64,000 bases of DNA from Streptomyces sp. NRRL F-6492 (GTDB lineage Bacteria; Actinomycetota; Actinomycetes; Streptomycetales; Streptomycetaceae): positions 1 to 64,000 of the forward strand of contig NZ_LGEG01000218.1 in the NCBI RefSeq assembly GCF_001280125.1. Direction: 5' to 3'. The position numbers and the translations under genes were made by a program. Under the pieces are notes generated by a model. That model was not told the origin of the DNA. It saw nothing but the letters and a program-made list of their open reading frames with translations, and did no database searches. Shown piece after piece: positions 1 to 8,876 of this stretch (position 1 is the first letter of the stretch; each line of letters opens with the position of its first letter).

Positions 1-180
1 GGTGCGAGCGGCACGGTGGGTGCGCTCGAAGGTCAGGAAGCCGGGGATGGTGACCTTCTCGTCGCCCTTGGCGACGACCTCACCGACGGTCTCGGCGAGG
101 GCCGTCAGCACGGCGTCGGCGTCCTTGCGGGTCACCTCGGCGCGGTCGGCCAGGGCGGCCACCAGCTCACTGCGATTCAT
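1..180 (-). CDS. hupA: HU-family nucleoid protein HupA, 5' part (partial)
   Basis: The first 60 residues of a small HU protein are present; the C-terminal third lies beyond the left edge. The start MNRSELVAAL, the segment KGDEKVTIPGF and the following FERTHRAART are characteristic of Streptomyces HupA rather than the lysine-tailed HupS. HU proteins bind DNA non-specifically as dimers, bend it and help compact the nucleoid. The ATG is preceded by GGAG about 12 bases upstream. A full-length family member is about 93 residues, so roughly 33 are missing. No convincing promoter was picked out in the 360 bases upstream. Confidence 0.93.
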   Translation of the reverse strand, partial: MNRSELVAALADRAEVTRKDADAVLTALAETVGEVVAKGDEKVTIPGFLTFERTHRAART

Positions 181-540
181 GGGTGAAGCACTCCGTATCT
201 GTGGATCGTCCCGGCCGTCCGATGAGGACGGGACGTCTCCCCGCTACCCTGCCACCGGCTTCTGACACCCCCCGGCGAGCAACACCCGGGACAACCCGTA
301 TGGGGCACACCCGAAGGCCGAGCACGGCAGGACGCTGCCCCCGGCGCCTTGCCATCGGCGGACCGCGTTCTCGCGCCCGTGCTCGTCGCCAACCGGCCAT
401 TGGTACAAGGCATTTCACCTTGCCCGCCTGCCGGGCGTCCCGGTCTCCATGAGGACGCTTTCGGGCTGTACCGGCCGGATTCGGCCAGTGGCGAGTAACA
501 TCCGGCAGCAATACCCTCTGTCTAAGGAGCGTGGACTGCA
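181..540. other. Divergent intergenic region between hupA and the Lys/Ala-rich protein gene
   Basis: No credible gene is seen; reading frames here lack the G/C third-position bias of the neighbours. A small inverted repeat CAAGG-N7-CCTTG lies near 405-422. The right end carries the AAGGAG ribosome site (524-529) of the next gene. Both flanking promoters should lie here but were not assigned. Confidence 0.5.
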
Positions 541-1302
541 GTGCCGAACGAGCTGGACAGCACCTCGATTCACACCAGGTACGCGGAGCAGATCGCCACC
601 GACCTTGAGGCCAACCGCGCGGAGCAGGCGTCGATCGCCGCCCGTCTGGAGCAGTTGCGGGCGGAGGAGAAGTGGCTGGCCACGACGCTGGACTCCTTGC
701 CGACCGGTGCGCCGGAAAGCAGCGTGACCGGGCCGGACGAGGCCGTGCGGGAAGCGGCCGTGCCCCAGCCCCGGGAGACCCGGGAAGCCACCCCGGCCAA
801 GAAGCCCGCGGCCAAGAAGCCCGCGGCCGGGAAGACAGCGGCCGGGAAGACAGCGGCCGGGAAGACAGCGGTCAAGAGGGCCCCCGCGGCGAAGGCGGCG
901 GCAGACAAAGCGGCCGCGAAGACGGCGAAGGCCCCGGTCGAGAAGGCCGCCGCCCGGAAGACGGCGGCCAAGAAGTCCGCCGGTGGCACCCCGAAGGCGC
1001 AGTCGGCACCCACGCTCGGCACGCTTATCGACGGTCTGCTGGAAGAGGGGTTTCTCGGTGAGCCGTTGAAGGTCAACGAGATCCACGCGGAGCTCACGAA
1101 GGCACGCCCCGAACGTTCGACCTCGATCCAGGTCGTCCGCAACGCCCTGGAAGGTCTGGTGAAGAAGGGCCGGGTCGAGAAGGACACCCGGCAGGGCGTC
1201 GCCCTCTACACCAAGCCCGAGGCCGCGGATTCTCCCCACGCCGGCGCCGGAGCGACCGCCCCGGCCGGTGCACCCGTCGAGGCGGTCGCGGCCGGAACCT
1301 GA
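541..1302 (+). CDS. Histone H1-like Lys/Ala-rich protein with a C-terminal winged-helix-like region
   Basis: The 253-residue protein starts at a GTG with AAGGAG 11 bases upstream. Residues 12-52 look like an alpha-helical coiled coil. Residues 80-155 are Lys/Ala/Pro repeats of the KKPAA, GKTAA and AAKKS kind, as in bacterial H1-like and HupS tails. Residues 159-225 form a compact helical region with a basic recognition-helix-like stretch (RNALEGLVKKGRVEK) that may be a winged helix. I infer non-specific DNA binding and a nucleoid-related role. The position beside hupA fits but does not prove that. The repeat is also visible as a 15-bp DNA minisatellite. Confidence 0.8.
   Translation: MPNELDSTSIHTRYAEQIATDLEANRAEQASIAARLEQLRAEEKWLATTLDSLPTGAPESSVTGPDEAVREAAVPQPRETREATPAKKPAAKKPAAGKTAAGKTAAGKTAVKRAPAAKAAADKAAAKTAKAPVEKAAARKTAAKKSAGGTPKAQSAPTLGTLIDGLLEEGFLGEPLKVNEIHAELTKARPERSTSIQVVRNALEGLVKKGRVEKDTRQGVALYTKPEAADSPHAGAGATAPAGAPVEAVAAGT
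799..873 (+). repeat. 15-bp coding minisatellite, five units
   Basis: Two copies of an AAGAAGCCCGCGGCC unit are followed by three copies of a GGGAAGACAGCGGCC-type unit (the last with one change). They encode KKPAA and GKTAA repeats. Being multiples of three, unit gains or losses would keep the frame. Confidence 0.85.
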
Positions 1303-1530
1303 GTGGCCCGGCGGCCGGGCTCTCGCGCTTCGGCGGGTCGCGGGGCGTGAGGCACTCCGCGGAGCCCGGCCGTCATGGGCTCGCGGGGTCGCGAGGGCGG
1401 TAGGTCGTTGACGGACTCCTCGTCCCGGGGCGGACGTTCCGGAGCGGCCCCCGACGCCGGGCTTCGGTTTCCCGGGCGTCCTCAGCCGGGTCGACCCCCC
1501 GGGCCGGTGGCGGCGGGTCGCCGTTCACCG

Positions 1531-2409
1531 TCACGTGGGGGGCCGGATCCGCGCGGTGTCCGCGGTCCTCCGGCCGAGCGTGAGCATCGCCTCGGCGACC
1601 TCGCCGATCGCCGCGTCGGGAATCGCGGCGGCTCCCTCGAGGACGAGCAGCCGCGCCCCGGGGATCTCGCGCGCCATCGCCTCGCCGTTGCCGACGGGGA
1701 AGAACCGGTCGTGGCGGCCGTGGACGACGAGCGCGGGAATCCCGATGTCGGGCAGGCGCTCGCGCCAGCGGGGCGCGCAGTCGAGCCGGGAGAACACCGT
1801 GCCCATCTGGTTGGCCGTCTGGACCGGTGGCGCGGTGCCGGGTGTGCGGTCCCAGACGCGCGCGGCGACCGCGTGCGCGGCGGCGGGGTCGTCGCCGAGG
1901 ATCTCCGCCCCGGCGGCGACGAACTCCGCGACCGCTTCGCGGTCGGTCCAGTCGGGCGCCGGACGTGCGAACAGCCGGTTGATCGTCGCCGGGTCGTGGT
2001 CGGGGAGGTCGTCGTCGGCCGGGCCGGGGGCGACCGGGCGGGTACCGATCAGGGTGAGCGCCGAGAACGCGCCGGGATGGTCGAGCGCGGCCACCTGGGC
2101 GACCATTCCGCCGACGCCGGTGCCCGCGAGGTGTACGGGTCCCCCGCCGAGCGCTCCGGCGAGGGCGGCCGCGTCGGCGGCGAGGTCCCGCAGGGTGTAG
2201 GCGGGCGCTTCCGGGTCCCCCGTCGTCGACTCTCCGCTGTCGCGCAGGTCGTAGCGCACCACACGGCGACCGCCGGCGGCGAGGCGCTCGCACAGCGCGT
2301 CGGGCCAGGAGAGCATCGTCGTCCCGCCCGCGAGCAGGACGAGTGGCGCGCCGTCCGCGCCGAACGACTCGATGCCCAGGGAGATCCCGTTGACGTCGAC
2401 GGTGGTCAT
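1531..2409 (-). CDS. Alpha/beta-hydrolase-fold protein lacking catalytic Ser and His
   Basis: The 292-residue protein has the alpha/beta-hydrolase layout: oxyanion-region LLAGG near residue 27, the strand VRYDLRDSGES near 51, and a cap region in the middle. The usual nucleophile elbow G-x-S-x-G-G reads G-T-G-V-G-G (residues 96-101), so Ser is Gly98. Asp234 in HGRHD is kept, but the catalytic His position near 262 reads EGAAAIP, with Ala. I infer a non-hydrolytic role (binding, or another chemistry). The ATG at 2409 is preferred over one 21 bases upstream because the stop of the preceding DHFR-like gene lies 4 bases before it, which suggests translational coupling. Confidence 0.85.
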   Translation of the reverse strand: MTTVDVNGISLGIESFGADGAPLVLLAGGTTMLSWPDALCERLAAGGRRVVRYDLRDSGESTTGDPEAPAYTLRDLAADAAALAGALGGGPVHLAGTGVGGMVAQVAALDHPGAFSALTLIGTRPVAPGPADDDLPDHDPATINRLFARPAPDWTDREAVAEFVAAGAEILGDDPAAAHAVAARVWDRTPGTAPPVQTANQMGTVFSRLDCAPRWRERLPDIGIPALVVHGRHDRFFPVGNGEAMAREIPGARLLVLEGAAAIPDAAIGEVAEAMLTLGRRTADTARIRPPT

Positions 2410-2413
2410 CGGA

Positions 2414-3031
2414 TCACCGCCGGACGTCATAGGTCAGATGTGTCGCGGTCGACGTCGCGGTCACGCCCGTCCGTACGAGCGCGTACGGCGCTCCCCCGGT
2501 GAACAGCGGTGTGCCCGCGCCCAGCACGACGGGGGCGAGGTGCAGCGACAGCGTGTCGACGAGCCCGGCTTCGAGTGCCGAGCCGATCGTGGCGCCGCCG
2601 CCCATGAGGACGACGTCGAGGTCTTCGCCGTCGCGTGACGACGCCGCTCCGGCGCGCTCGCGTGCGGCGGTGACGGCGTCGGGCAGGCCGGTGGTGACGA
2701 ACGTCCAGTCGAGCCCGGTGAGCCGTACGGACTTCGGTACCGAGCTCGTCACGACGACGAACGCGGGTTTGCCGACCTCGCCGGCTCCGTAGCCGATCTC
2801 GTCGTCCCATCCGCCGGGTCCGTCGACCACGTCGAAGAGGCGGCGCCCCAGGACGACGGCGCCGGAGCGGGCGGTCCCCTCGCGCAGGCGGCGGCGGTCC
2901 TCGGGGTCGTCGGAGAACGCCCAGGTGTGCAGCGCCTCGCCGCCGGTGCCCAGACCGTTGTCCGGGCCGGGGTCGGGGCCGGTGACGAAGCCGTCGAGAG
3001 AAACCGAGATGTCGGCGATGATGCGAGTCAT
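2414..3031 (-). CDS. DHFR-like / RibD C-terminal domain reductase
   Basis: The 205-residue protein matches the dihydrofolate-reductase-like family: N-terminal MTRIIADISVSLDGF, the GRRLFD segment, and a C-terminal VVLMGGGATIGSALEAGLVD followed by LAPVVLGAG, the NADPH-binding and dimer regions of RibD-C proteins. Members reduce pteridine- or flavin-precursor-type substrates, but the substrate of this stand-alone type is usually unknown. It is the first gene of a two-gene operon with the substituted hydrolase, separated by 4 bases. The ribosome site is weak. Confidence 0.88.
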   Translation of the reverse strand: MTRIIADISVSLDGFVTGPDPGPDNGLGTGGEALHTWAFSDDPEDRRRLREGTARSGAVVLGRRLFDVVDGPGGWDDEIGYGAGEVGKPAFVVVTSSVPKSVRLTGLDWTFVTTGLPDAVTAARERAGAASSRDGEDLDVVLMGGGATIGSALEAGLVDTLSLHLAPVVLGAGTPLFTGGAPYALVRTGVTATSTATHLTYDVRR

Positions 3032-3169
3032 ACCAGGGTGGACCGGATCCGCCCGCGGAACTCATCGCTCGCCCCGCGGGGCCGACCGCGACGGGCCACC
3101 CGACGGCGCAGGGGAACGGCCGATCCCGAAACCCTGGGTGAGAGCGGTGACGCAGGGCAAGAGGACATC

Positions 3170-4117
3170 GTGGTAGCGAACACCCTCCGGACGCACCGGA
3201 ACACTCCGGGCAATCGTGCCGCCGAATCGCTGAGACTGATGCGATCGGCCCTGCGCGGCACCGCCGTGCGCCTCTGGCACGACAACATCGCCGACTACGC
3301 GGCGGCTCTCACCTACTACGCGGTGCTGGCGCTGGTGCCCGCCCTGCTCGTCTCGGTCTCCCTGGTGGGGCTGGCCGGGGTCGGCACCCGTGAGCGTCTG
3401 ATCCTCGACCTCACCTCCTACGCCCCTCCCCAGTCGGCCCAGGTCCTCCGCGAGGCGCTGGAGGGGCTCGTCTCGACGCCGTCCTCCCTGTGGGCGCTGC
3501 TCATCAGCGGCGTCCTGAGCGCGCTGTGGTCGGCCTCCAGCTATCTGGCGGTCTTCCGCCGCGCCCTGCACGCGATGTACAGGCTGCCCGACACGCGGCC
3601 GCCCCTGCGTGCGGCGCACATCCTCGTCCTCACCGCCACCGCGCTGCTGGCCCTGCTCGTCGCGGGCGCCGCGAGTCTCGTCGCGACCGGCCCCCTGGCC
3701 CGCCGGCTCACGGCGGCCCTCGGCCACCCGAACACGGACGTGGTGGCCGTCCTGCGCTGGCCGGTGCTCCTGGCGATCGTCACGGGCCTCGTCCTCATCC
3801 TGTACCGGACCGGTCCCGCTCGGGGCAGGGGGAAGCGCCGGGGGTTCTCGGGCGGCGTCCTGGCCGCGTTCCTGTGGCTCGGCGCCTCGGTCGTCTTCAC
3901 GCTCTACACGCAGTTCGGGACCTACAGCCGCCTCTACGGTTCGCTGGCGGGAATCGTCGTCTTCCTCGTGTGGCTGTGGTTCACCAACCTGGCCCTGCTC
4001 GCCGGCGCGCAGTTCAACGCGGTGCTCGCGCGGACAGGGGAAACGACCGGGCCCGTGTCCGCGGAAGCCGACGACCAGCTCCTCGGACCCGGGCCCCGGG
4101 TGTCCGGTCGCGATTAG
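3170..4117 (+). CDS. YihY/virulence-factor BrkB-family membrane protein (first copy)
   Basis: The 315-residue integral membrane protein has about six hydrophobic segments. It shows the family signatures ADYAAALTYYAVLALVPALL near the N terminus, LWSASSYLAVFRRALHAMY in the middle, and YGSLAGIVVFLVWLWFTNLALLAGAQFNA near the C terminus. Function in the family is unsettled; the old RNase BN assignment is not supported. The GTG start has AGAGGA just upstream; an ATG 69 bases downstream is the alternative. A second member lies near 56-57 kb. Confidence 0.85.
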   Translation: MVANTLRTHRNTPGNRAAESLRLMRSALRGTAVRLWHDNIADYAAALTYYAVLALVPALLVSVSLVGLAGVGTRERLILDLTSYAPPQSAQVLREALEGLVSTPSSLWALLISGVLSALWSASSYLAVFRRALHAMYRLPDTRPPLRAAHILVLTATALLALLVAGAASLVATGPLARRLTAALGHPNTDVVAVLRWPVLLAIVTGLVLILYRTGPARGRGKRRGFSGGVLAAFLWLGASVVFTLYTQFGTYSRLYGSLAGIVVFLVWLWFTNLALLAGAQFNAVLARTGETTGPVSAEADDQLLGPGPRVSGRD

Positions 4118-4119
4118 AT

Positions 4120-4156
4120 CCTCTCGGTCCGGGCGCGGGCGGGAGCGTCCGAGAGG
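4120..4156 (+). terminator. Possible hairpin after the YihY gene
   Basis: CCTCTCGG and CCGAGAGG form an 8-bp perfect inverted repeat with a 21-base loop, 2 bases after the stop codon. The long loop and lack of a T-run make it a modest terminator candidate. Confidence 0.4.
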
Positions 4157-4333
4157 GTCTACGGGGCTCCGTGGTGAAAGGAGTCCGCCGAACCCCCTCC
4201 TTCGCACACCGGTACGACGCGCATGCGGCCGATCCGTGTTCCCGCGGCGGAGGCCACCGGGAGGTCCGGTCTTCTTCGAACGGGTGCATCCGGGCCCCCG
4301 CCCTGTCGGAGAATGCGGGGAATGGAGACTTGG

Positions 4334-6328
4334 ATGCCGCCGGAGAGCGGCCCGTTCGTCGGACGGGCCAGGGAAGTCGAGGAGCTGACCTCCCTGCTGG
4401 GCGAGCGACGGCTCGTCACACTGGTGGGCGCGGGCGGGATCGGGAAGTCCCGGCTCGCCTCGCGCGTCGCCGAGGGCTGCGGGCCCGACGCCTTCACCGC
4501 TGTCCACTGGGCGCCGCTCTGGTCACTGGCCAACGCCTCCCTGCTCACCTCCCTGGTCGCCGACGCCTGCGGCCTGTCGGACCACTCGCCCGGCGAGCCC
4601 GTGGACACACTGGCCGACTGGATCGGCGCGCGCCGTGTCCTGCTGGTCCTGGACTCCTGCGAGCACCTCGTGGCGGCGTGCGCGGCCCTGGTGTCGACCC
4701 TCCTCGCCCGCTGCCCGCGGCTCGTCGTGCTGGCGACCAGCCGTGAACCGCTGGGCACCCGGACCGAGTTCCCGTTTCCCCTCGGCCCCCTGCCCGTCGA
4801 CTCCGACGCGATGGAGCTGTTCGCCGACCGGGCGGACGCCGCCGGCGTCCGCTGGACGCGGCCCGAGGACTTCGTCGCCGCCGCCGAGGTGTGCCGCCGG
4901 CTGGAAGGCGTGCCCCTGGCGCTCGTACTCGCCGCCGCGCAGTTACGGGAGAGGCCGCTGTCCGCGATGGCGCGGCTCCTGCGCGACAGGCTCTCCCTCT
5001 CCGAGGATCCCGGGAGTCCGGTGCGCCCGTCGCGCCACCATGCGCTGCGCACCACCATCGGGTGGAGCCACGAACTGTGCGAACCGCGCGAACGGCTGCT
5101 GTGGGCCCGTCTGTCGGTGTTCCGTTCGGCCGCCACGGTGGACGACGTGGTACGGGTCTGCGGCGGCGGGCCGCTCACCGAGGGCGCCCTGGAGCAGGCC
5201 CTGGAAGGGCTCGTCCGCAAGAGCGTCGTGACGCGGTCCGGCGACCGCCTGCACCTCTTCGACTCGGTGCGCGAGTACGGGGCGCTGTGGCTCGCGGAAC
5301 TCGGCGAGACCCGTGCGACGGCCGACCGGCACGCCCGGCGCTTCCACGGACTGGCGCTCGCCGCCGAGGACTTCTGGTGGGGACCCGGCCAGGCGAGCGC
5401 CTACGCGCGGCTGACCGACTGCTACGGCGACCTGTGCGCGGCGCTGGAGCACCTGCTGGCCACGGATCCTCCGACGGCCGCGGAACTGGCGGGAGCACTC
5501 GGCTTCTTCTGGGCGTGCTCCGGCCATCTGCACGAGGCGGCGCACTACCTGGAGGAGTGCGCGCAGGCGGTCTCCGGTCCCGAGGCCGTCGTGGGCAAGC
5601 TGGCGTGGGCGCTCGGGGTGGTCCGCTGCCTGCGGGGCGAGTACGACGCCGCGGCCCGGCTGGCGGGCCGCGCCGACGAGTGCGCGGTGCGGGCCCGGGA
5701 CGCGACGCTCCTCGCGGACGCCGCCTATCTGCGCGGTCTGGTGATGCTGCTGCGGGGCGATCCGCCGGACGCGCTGGCCGTCGCGGACCGGGCGCTGGCC
5801 GAACCGGGCGCGGCGGCGCCCGCGGTGGCGCGGTGCCGGCTGGTGCGGGTCTTCGCTCTGACGGCCTCCGGTCTCCTCGAAGAGGCCCGCGCCGAGGCCG
5901 AGGAACTGCGGCTCGACTCGGCGTCGGCGGGCGAGCACTGGACGCGGTCCTACACCGAGTACCAGCTCGCGCTGATAGCGCTGCGGGAGGAGCGATCGGC
6001 CGACGCCGCCGACCACGCCCGGGCCATGCTGCGGGACAAGCGCCTGATAGGCGACGTCTTCGGCCTGGGCCTGGGCCTCGACCTCCTCGCGGTCGCCCTG
6101 TCGGCGCTGACCAGGGGCGAGGAGGCGGCCTCGGCGTACGGGACGGGCCAGGTGTTCTGGCAGATGGTCGGACACCCGCAGCGGGGCACCCCCGAGCTGC
6201 AGCCGCTGCGGTGGAACGCGGAGCTTTCGGCCCGGGAGCAGATCGGCGACGGCGCGTACGACGCCGCGTACCGTCTGGCCACGCTGACGGACCCGTTCGC
6301 CGCGCTGGAGACGATCCTGACGGGGTGA
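4334..6328 (+). CDS. AfsR-like NB-ARC ATPase with TPR region, no DNA-binding domain, contains a TTA codon
   Basis: The 664-residue protein opens with a STAND-type NTPase: FVGR near residue 8, P-loop GAGGIGKS (32-39), Walker B LLVLD (103-107), then ATSREPLG and a winged region. The second half is alpha-helical and TPR-like. AfsR/SARP and LAL regulators normally carry an N-terminal SARP or C-terminal LuxR helix-turn-helix; neither is present, so it may act through a partner. Leu204 is encoded by TTA (4943-4945), rare in Streptomyces and dependent on the bldA tRNA. The ATG at 4334 has GGAG 6 bases upstream; an in-frame ATG at 4322 has poorer spacing. Confidence 0.82.
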   Translation: MPPESGPFVGRAREVEELTSLLGERRLVTLVGAGGIGKSRLASRVAEGCGPDAFTAVHWAPLWSLANASLLTSLVADACGLSDHSPGEPVDTLADWIGARRVLLVLDSCEHLVAACAALVSTLLARCPRLVVLATSREPLGTRTEFPFPLGPLPVDSDAMELFADRADAAGVRWTRPEDFVAAAEVCRRLEGVPLALVLAAAQLRERPLSAMARLLRDRLSLSEDPGSPVRPSRHHALRTTIGWSHELCEPRERLLWARLSVFRSAATVDDVVRVCGGGPLTEGALEQALEGLVRKSVVTRSGDRLHLFDSVREYGALWLAELGETRATADRHARRFHGLALAAEDFWWGPGQASAYARLTDCYGDLCAALEHLLATDPPTAAELAGALGFFWACSGHLHEAAHYLEECAQAVSGPEAVVGKLAWALGVVRCLRGEYDAAARLAGRADECAVRARDATLLADAAYLRGLVMLLRGDPPDALAVADRALAEPGAAAPAVARCRLVRVFALTASGLLEEARAEAEELRLDSASAGEHWTRSYTEYQLALIALREERSADAADHARAMLRDKRLIGDVFGLGLGLDLLAVALSALTRGEEAASAYGTGQVFWQMVGHPQRGTPELQPLRWNAELSAREQIGDGAYDAAYRLATLTDPFAALETILTG

Positions 6329-6435
6329 GCGGAGCGCGGGTGCACCGCCGCGCGCCGGTTCGGGCGACGGTGCCCACGGCCCGGCGCCCGGCCCTGGCGG
6401 CGCGTGCCGGGAGCACACCGGTGGCACCGTCCGCG

Positions 6436-6837
6436 TCAGGGCCGGGAGTGCGCATCGTGCGGTCGACGGGCGGGAACGGCGCAGGTCCGTGTCCCGCCCG
6501 GCAGCCGTTGCCGGTTGTTCGCGACGACCCGGTAGGCGGCGTGGGCGATCCAGCGAACCGGTGCCCGCGCGAGGACCGCTCCCAGGACGGCCCATCCCCC
6601 ACCGGTGCGGAGCAGGAGTCTCGCCACGGCCTGGGCGCCGCCGTGAACGGCGCCGTCGGGGGTCACCCACAGCGCCTCGTACTCGGCGCGTTCCCGCGGG
6701 ACGCCGAGGGAGGCCAGGTCGGCCGACTGCCACGGGGTGAACTCGCAGGCGGGGCGGAGCAGGCGCCGCGCTACCGCGACCGAAGCCGTACAGAATCCGC
6801 AGTCGCCGTCGTAGACGAGCACCGGACGCGTTCTCAC
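6436..6837 (-). CDS. DCC-family (DUF393) thiol-disulfide oxidoreductase-like protein
   Basis: The 133-residue protein starts at GTG and carries the family signature DGDCGFC (residues 10-16), with a CxxC pair at 13 and 16, followed by WQSADL and a late YRVVANNRQRLPGG. DUF393/DCC proteins are thioredoxin-like small proteins thought to act in thiol-disulfide exchange; substrates are mostly unknown. It points away from the small membrane-protein gene on the other strand and has no strong ribosome site beyond a G-rich stretch upstream. Confidence 0.85.
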   Translation of the reverse strand: MRTRPVLVYDGDCGFCTASVAVARRLLRPACEFTPWQSADLASLGVPRERAEYEALWVTPDGAVHGGAQAVARLLLRTGGGWAVLGAVLARAPVRWIAHAAYRVVANNRQRLPGGTRTCAVPARRPHDAHSRP

Positions 6838-7074
6838 GACCCCATGGTGCCCCCTTTCCGGCACGTCGTCCCGCCGGGATCCCCGCGGCACGGCCGGCTC
6901 ACGCGTACGGAGGCGATCGAGGTCCGGTGCGGCGCGGTCCCGTTCCACCGCGCCGCCGGTGCCGGCGCACCCGTCCGGCTCACCACGATGGCGGGGGTGA
7001 CCGGGTCCGGCCAGGGTGGAGTGGTGTCCGGCGCCCGCGTCGGGCACCGTACCGCCCCAAGGAGGAGCATCGTC

Positions 7075-7671
7075 ATGTCCGAACGTCATACCCTCATCCG
7101 CAGCCTGCACGACGTGGGTCTGGCCGCCTGGTTCGGCGGCTCGCTGATGGGCGCGGTCGGCCTCAACGGCGCGGCCAGGAGTGAAGGCGGCACGGAGGTG
7201 GCCGCGGACCGGATCGCTTCCGCCGGCTGGGCGAAGTGGACGCCGGTCAGCGCCGTCGCCATCGGGGCGCACCTGTTCGGCAGCGGGGGGCTGCTGGTCG
7301 TGAACGCCCACCGCGTCGCCACCCAGCAGGGCGTCGCCGCCTCCACCGCGGCCAAGACGGCCGTCACCGCCGCGGCCCTGGCCGCCACCGCCTACGCCCG
7401 TGTGCTGGGCAAGAAGATCGAGCTGGCCTCCTCCTCCGACCCGGAGGACGTCGAGAAGGCGGGCAGGCACCCCGTCGACCTCGACAAGGCCAGGCGGCAG
7501 CTGGCCTGCGCGCAGTGGGTGGTGCCGGCGCTCACGGGGTGTCTGGTGGTGCTCAACGCCCTACACGGCGAGCAGCAGCGGCCCTCCGAGCAGGTCTCGG
7601 GCATGTGGGGGCGCGCCGAGTCCCTCTCCCGGCACGTGGCTCCCGGCATCAGCCACCATCTGCCGCACTGA
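7075..7671 (+). CDS. Small conserved membrane protein
   Basis: The 198-residue protein has a very strong AAGGAGGAG ribosome site. Hydrophobic helices occupy roughly residues 12-33 (DVGLAAWFGGSLMGAVGLNG), 55-80, 95-120 and 145-165, so about four membrane spans are likely. The sequence resembles a widespread Streptomyces hypothetical membrane protein. No catalytic motif is visible and no function is assigned. The SDR gene starts about 190 bases downstream on the same strand. Confidence 0.8.
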   Translation: MSERHTLIRSLHDVGLAAWFGGSLMGAVGLNGAARSEGGTEVAADRIASAGWAKWTPVSAVAIGAHLFGSGGLLVVNAHRVATQQGVAASTAAKTAVTAAALAATAYARVLGKKIELASSSDPEDVEKAGRHPVDLDKARRQLACAQWVVPALTGCLVVLNALHGEQQRPSEQVSGMWGRAESLSRHVAPGISHHLPH

Positions 7672-7858
7672 CCTCAGCCGGCACCCGGACCGTCGCACGC
7701 GTTCGGGTCGGACCGAAAGTGATCACGCGCTTGGAGCACCTGCCCGGACCGAAGGAGCCGTCCCGTCTTCGGACGCCCCGCCCGCCCAGACGGGCCGAGG
7801 ACCCCCTGTCGACCGTCGAGGACCGGTTCACGGCGTCCCAGCGGATCGGCGGGGCGCT

Positions 7859-8821
7859 GTGAACCGGCCGGTGGTGGTCGTCACCGGGGCCTCCAGCGGC
7901 ATCGGCCGCGGGGTGGCGCGGGCACTCGCCGCCCGCGGGGCCGATCTCGTGCTGGCGGCCCGTACCGAACGGACCCTCACCGCGGTCGCCCGGGACTGCG
8001 AGCGGCGGGGAGGACGGGCCCTGGTCGTCCCGACCGACGTCGGTGACGAGGCGGCCGTCCAGGTCCTGGCCCGGCGCGCCGTCGAGAGGTTCGGGCGCAT
8101 CGACGCCTGGGTGAACGCCGCGGCCGTGTGGAGCTACGGCCTGTTCGAGGACACTCCCGGCCCCGTGTTCCGGCGGATCGTGGACACCACGCTGTTCGGG
8201 CAGGTCCACGCGGCCCGGGCGGTGCTGCCGCAGTTCAGGTCCCAGGGCCGGGGAGTGCTCGTGAACATCGGCTCCCTGTACGGACGGCTCTCGTCCCCCT
8301 ACGTCGCACCGTACGTCGTCTCGAAATGGGGCCTGCTCGGTTTCTCCGAGGTGCTGCGCCAGGAGTTGCGCGACGCCCCCGGCATCGCCGTGTGCACCGT
8401 CCTGCCGGGTGCGGTCGACACGCCGATCTACCGCCATGCCGCGAACTACGTCGGCCGCCGGATCCGGCCGCTGCCGCCCGTGACGTCTCCGGAACGGGTG
8501 GTGGCCGCGGTGGTGCGCGCCATCGATCGTCCTCGGCGCGAGATCGTCGTCGGACGAACGCAGTACGTCGGTGTCTGGGCACATCGCCTCGTGCCCGGCC
8601 TGTACGACCGTCTCATCGGGCCCGTGGTGAAGACGTTCGCCGTGCGGGGCGCCCCGGTCTCCCCGCACGACGGCACCGTGTTCGCCCCTGATCCCCTGCC
8701 GTGTGCCGTCGACGACGGATGGCGCCGCCACGACCACCACGTCGTCGGCAGGGCCGTGACGGTGACCGCGGGCCTGGCGGCGCTCGCGGCGGCGGTGAGG
8801 GCCCTCGGCCGACGACGGTGA
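7859..8821 (+). CDS. Short-chain dehydrogenase/reductase (first paralogue)
   Basis: The 320-residue classical-type SDR has the cofactor motif TGASSGIG (9-16), the NAA motif near 86-88 and the catalytic set Ser139, Tyr152, Lys156. A 70-residue extension ends in a hydrophobic helix followed by GRRR, suggesting membrane association. The GTG start places the Rossmann motif at the usual position; the ribosome site is weak. The second half, from VDTPIYRHAANYVGRR onward, is clearly similar to the SDR near 57-58 kb, so the two are paralogues. Substrate unknown. It sits close to the phenolic-lipid genes, but membership there is only a guess. Confidence 0.88.
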   Translation: MNRPVVVVTGASSGIGRGVARALAARGADLVLAARTERTLTAVARDCERRGGRALVVPTDVGDEAAVQVLARRAVERFGRIDAWVNAAAVWSYGLFEDTPGPVFRRIVDTTLFGQVHAARAVLPQFRSQGRGVLVNIGSLYGRLSSPYVAPYVVSKWGLLGFSEVLRQELRDAPGIAVCTVLPGAVDTPIYRHAANYVGRRIRPLPPVTSPERVVAAVVRAIDRPRREIVVGRTQYVGVWAHRLVPGLYDRLIGPVVKTFAVRGAPVSPHDGTVFAPDPLPCAVDDGWRRHDHHVVGRAVTVTAGLAALAAAVRALGRRR

Positions 8822-8876
8822 CGAGCCGCGTCCCTCGCCGCCCCGCGGCCCTGCCGGCCGGGCCCGGGCCCCGGGG

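Noticed and set aside
415..1239. Long minus-strand frame opposite the Lys/Ala-rich protein gene
   Set aside because: It is repetitive, lacks a ribosome site and is explained as the complement of the plus-strand repeats.
1306..1320. Small GCCCGG/CCGGGC hairpin after the Lys/Ala-rich protein gene
   Set aside because: A six-base stem with 3-base loop is common by chance at this GC content.
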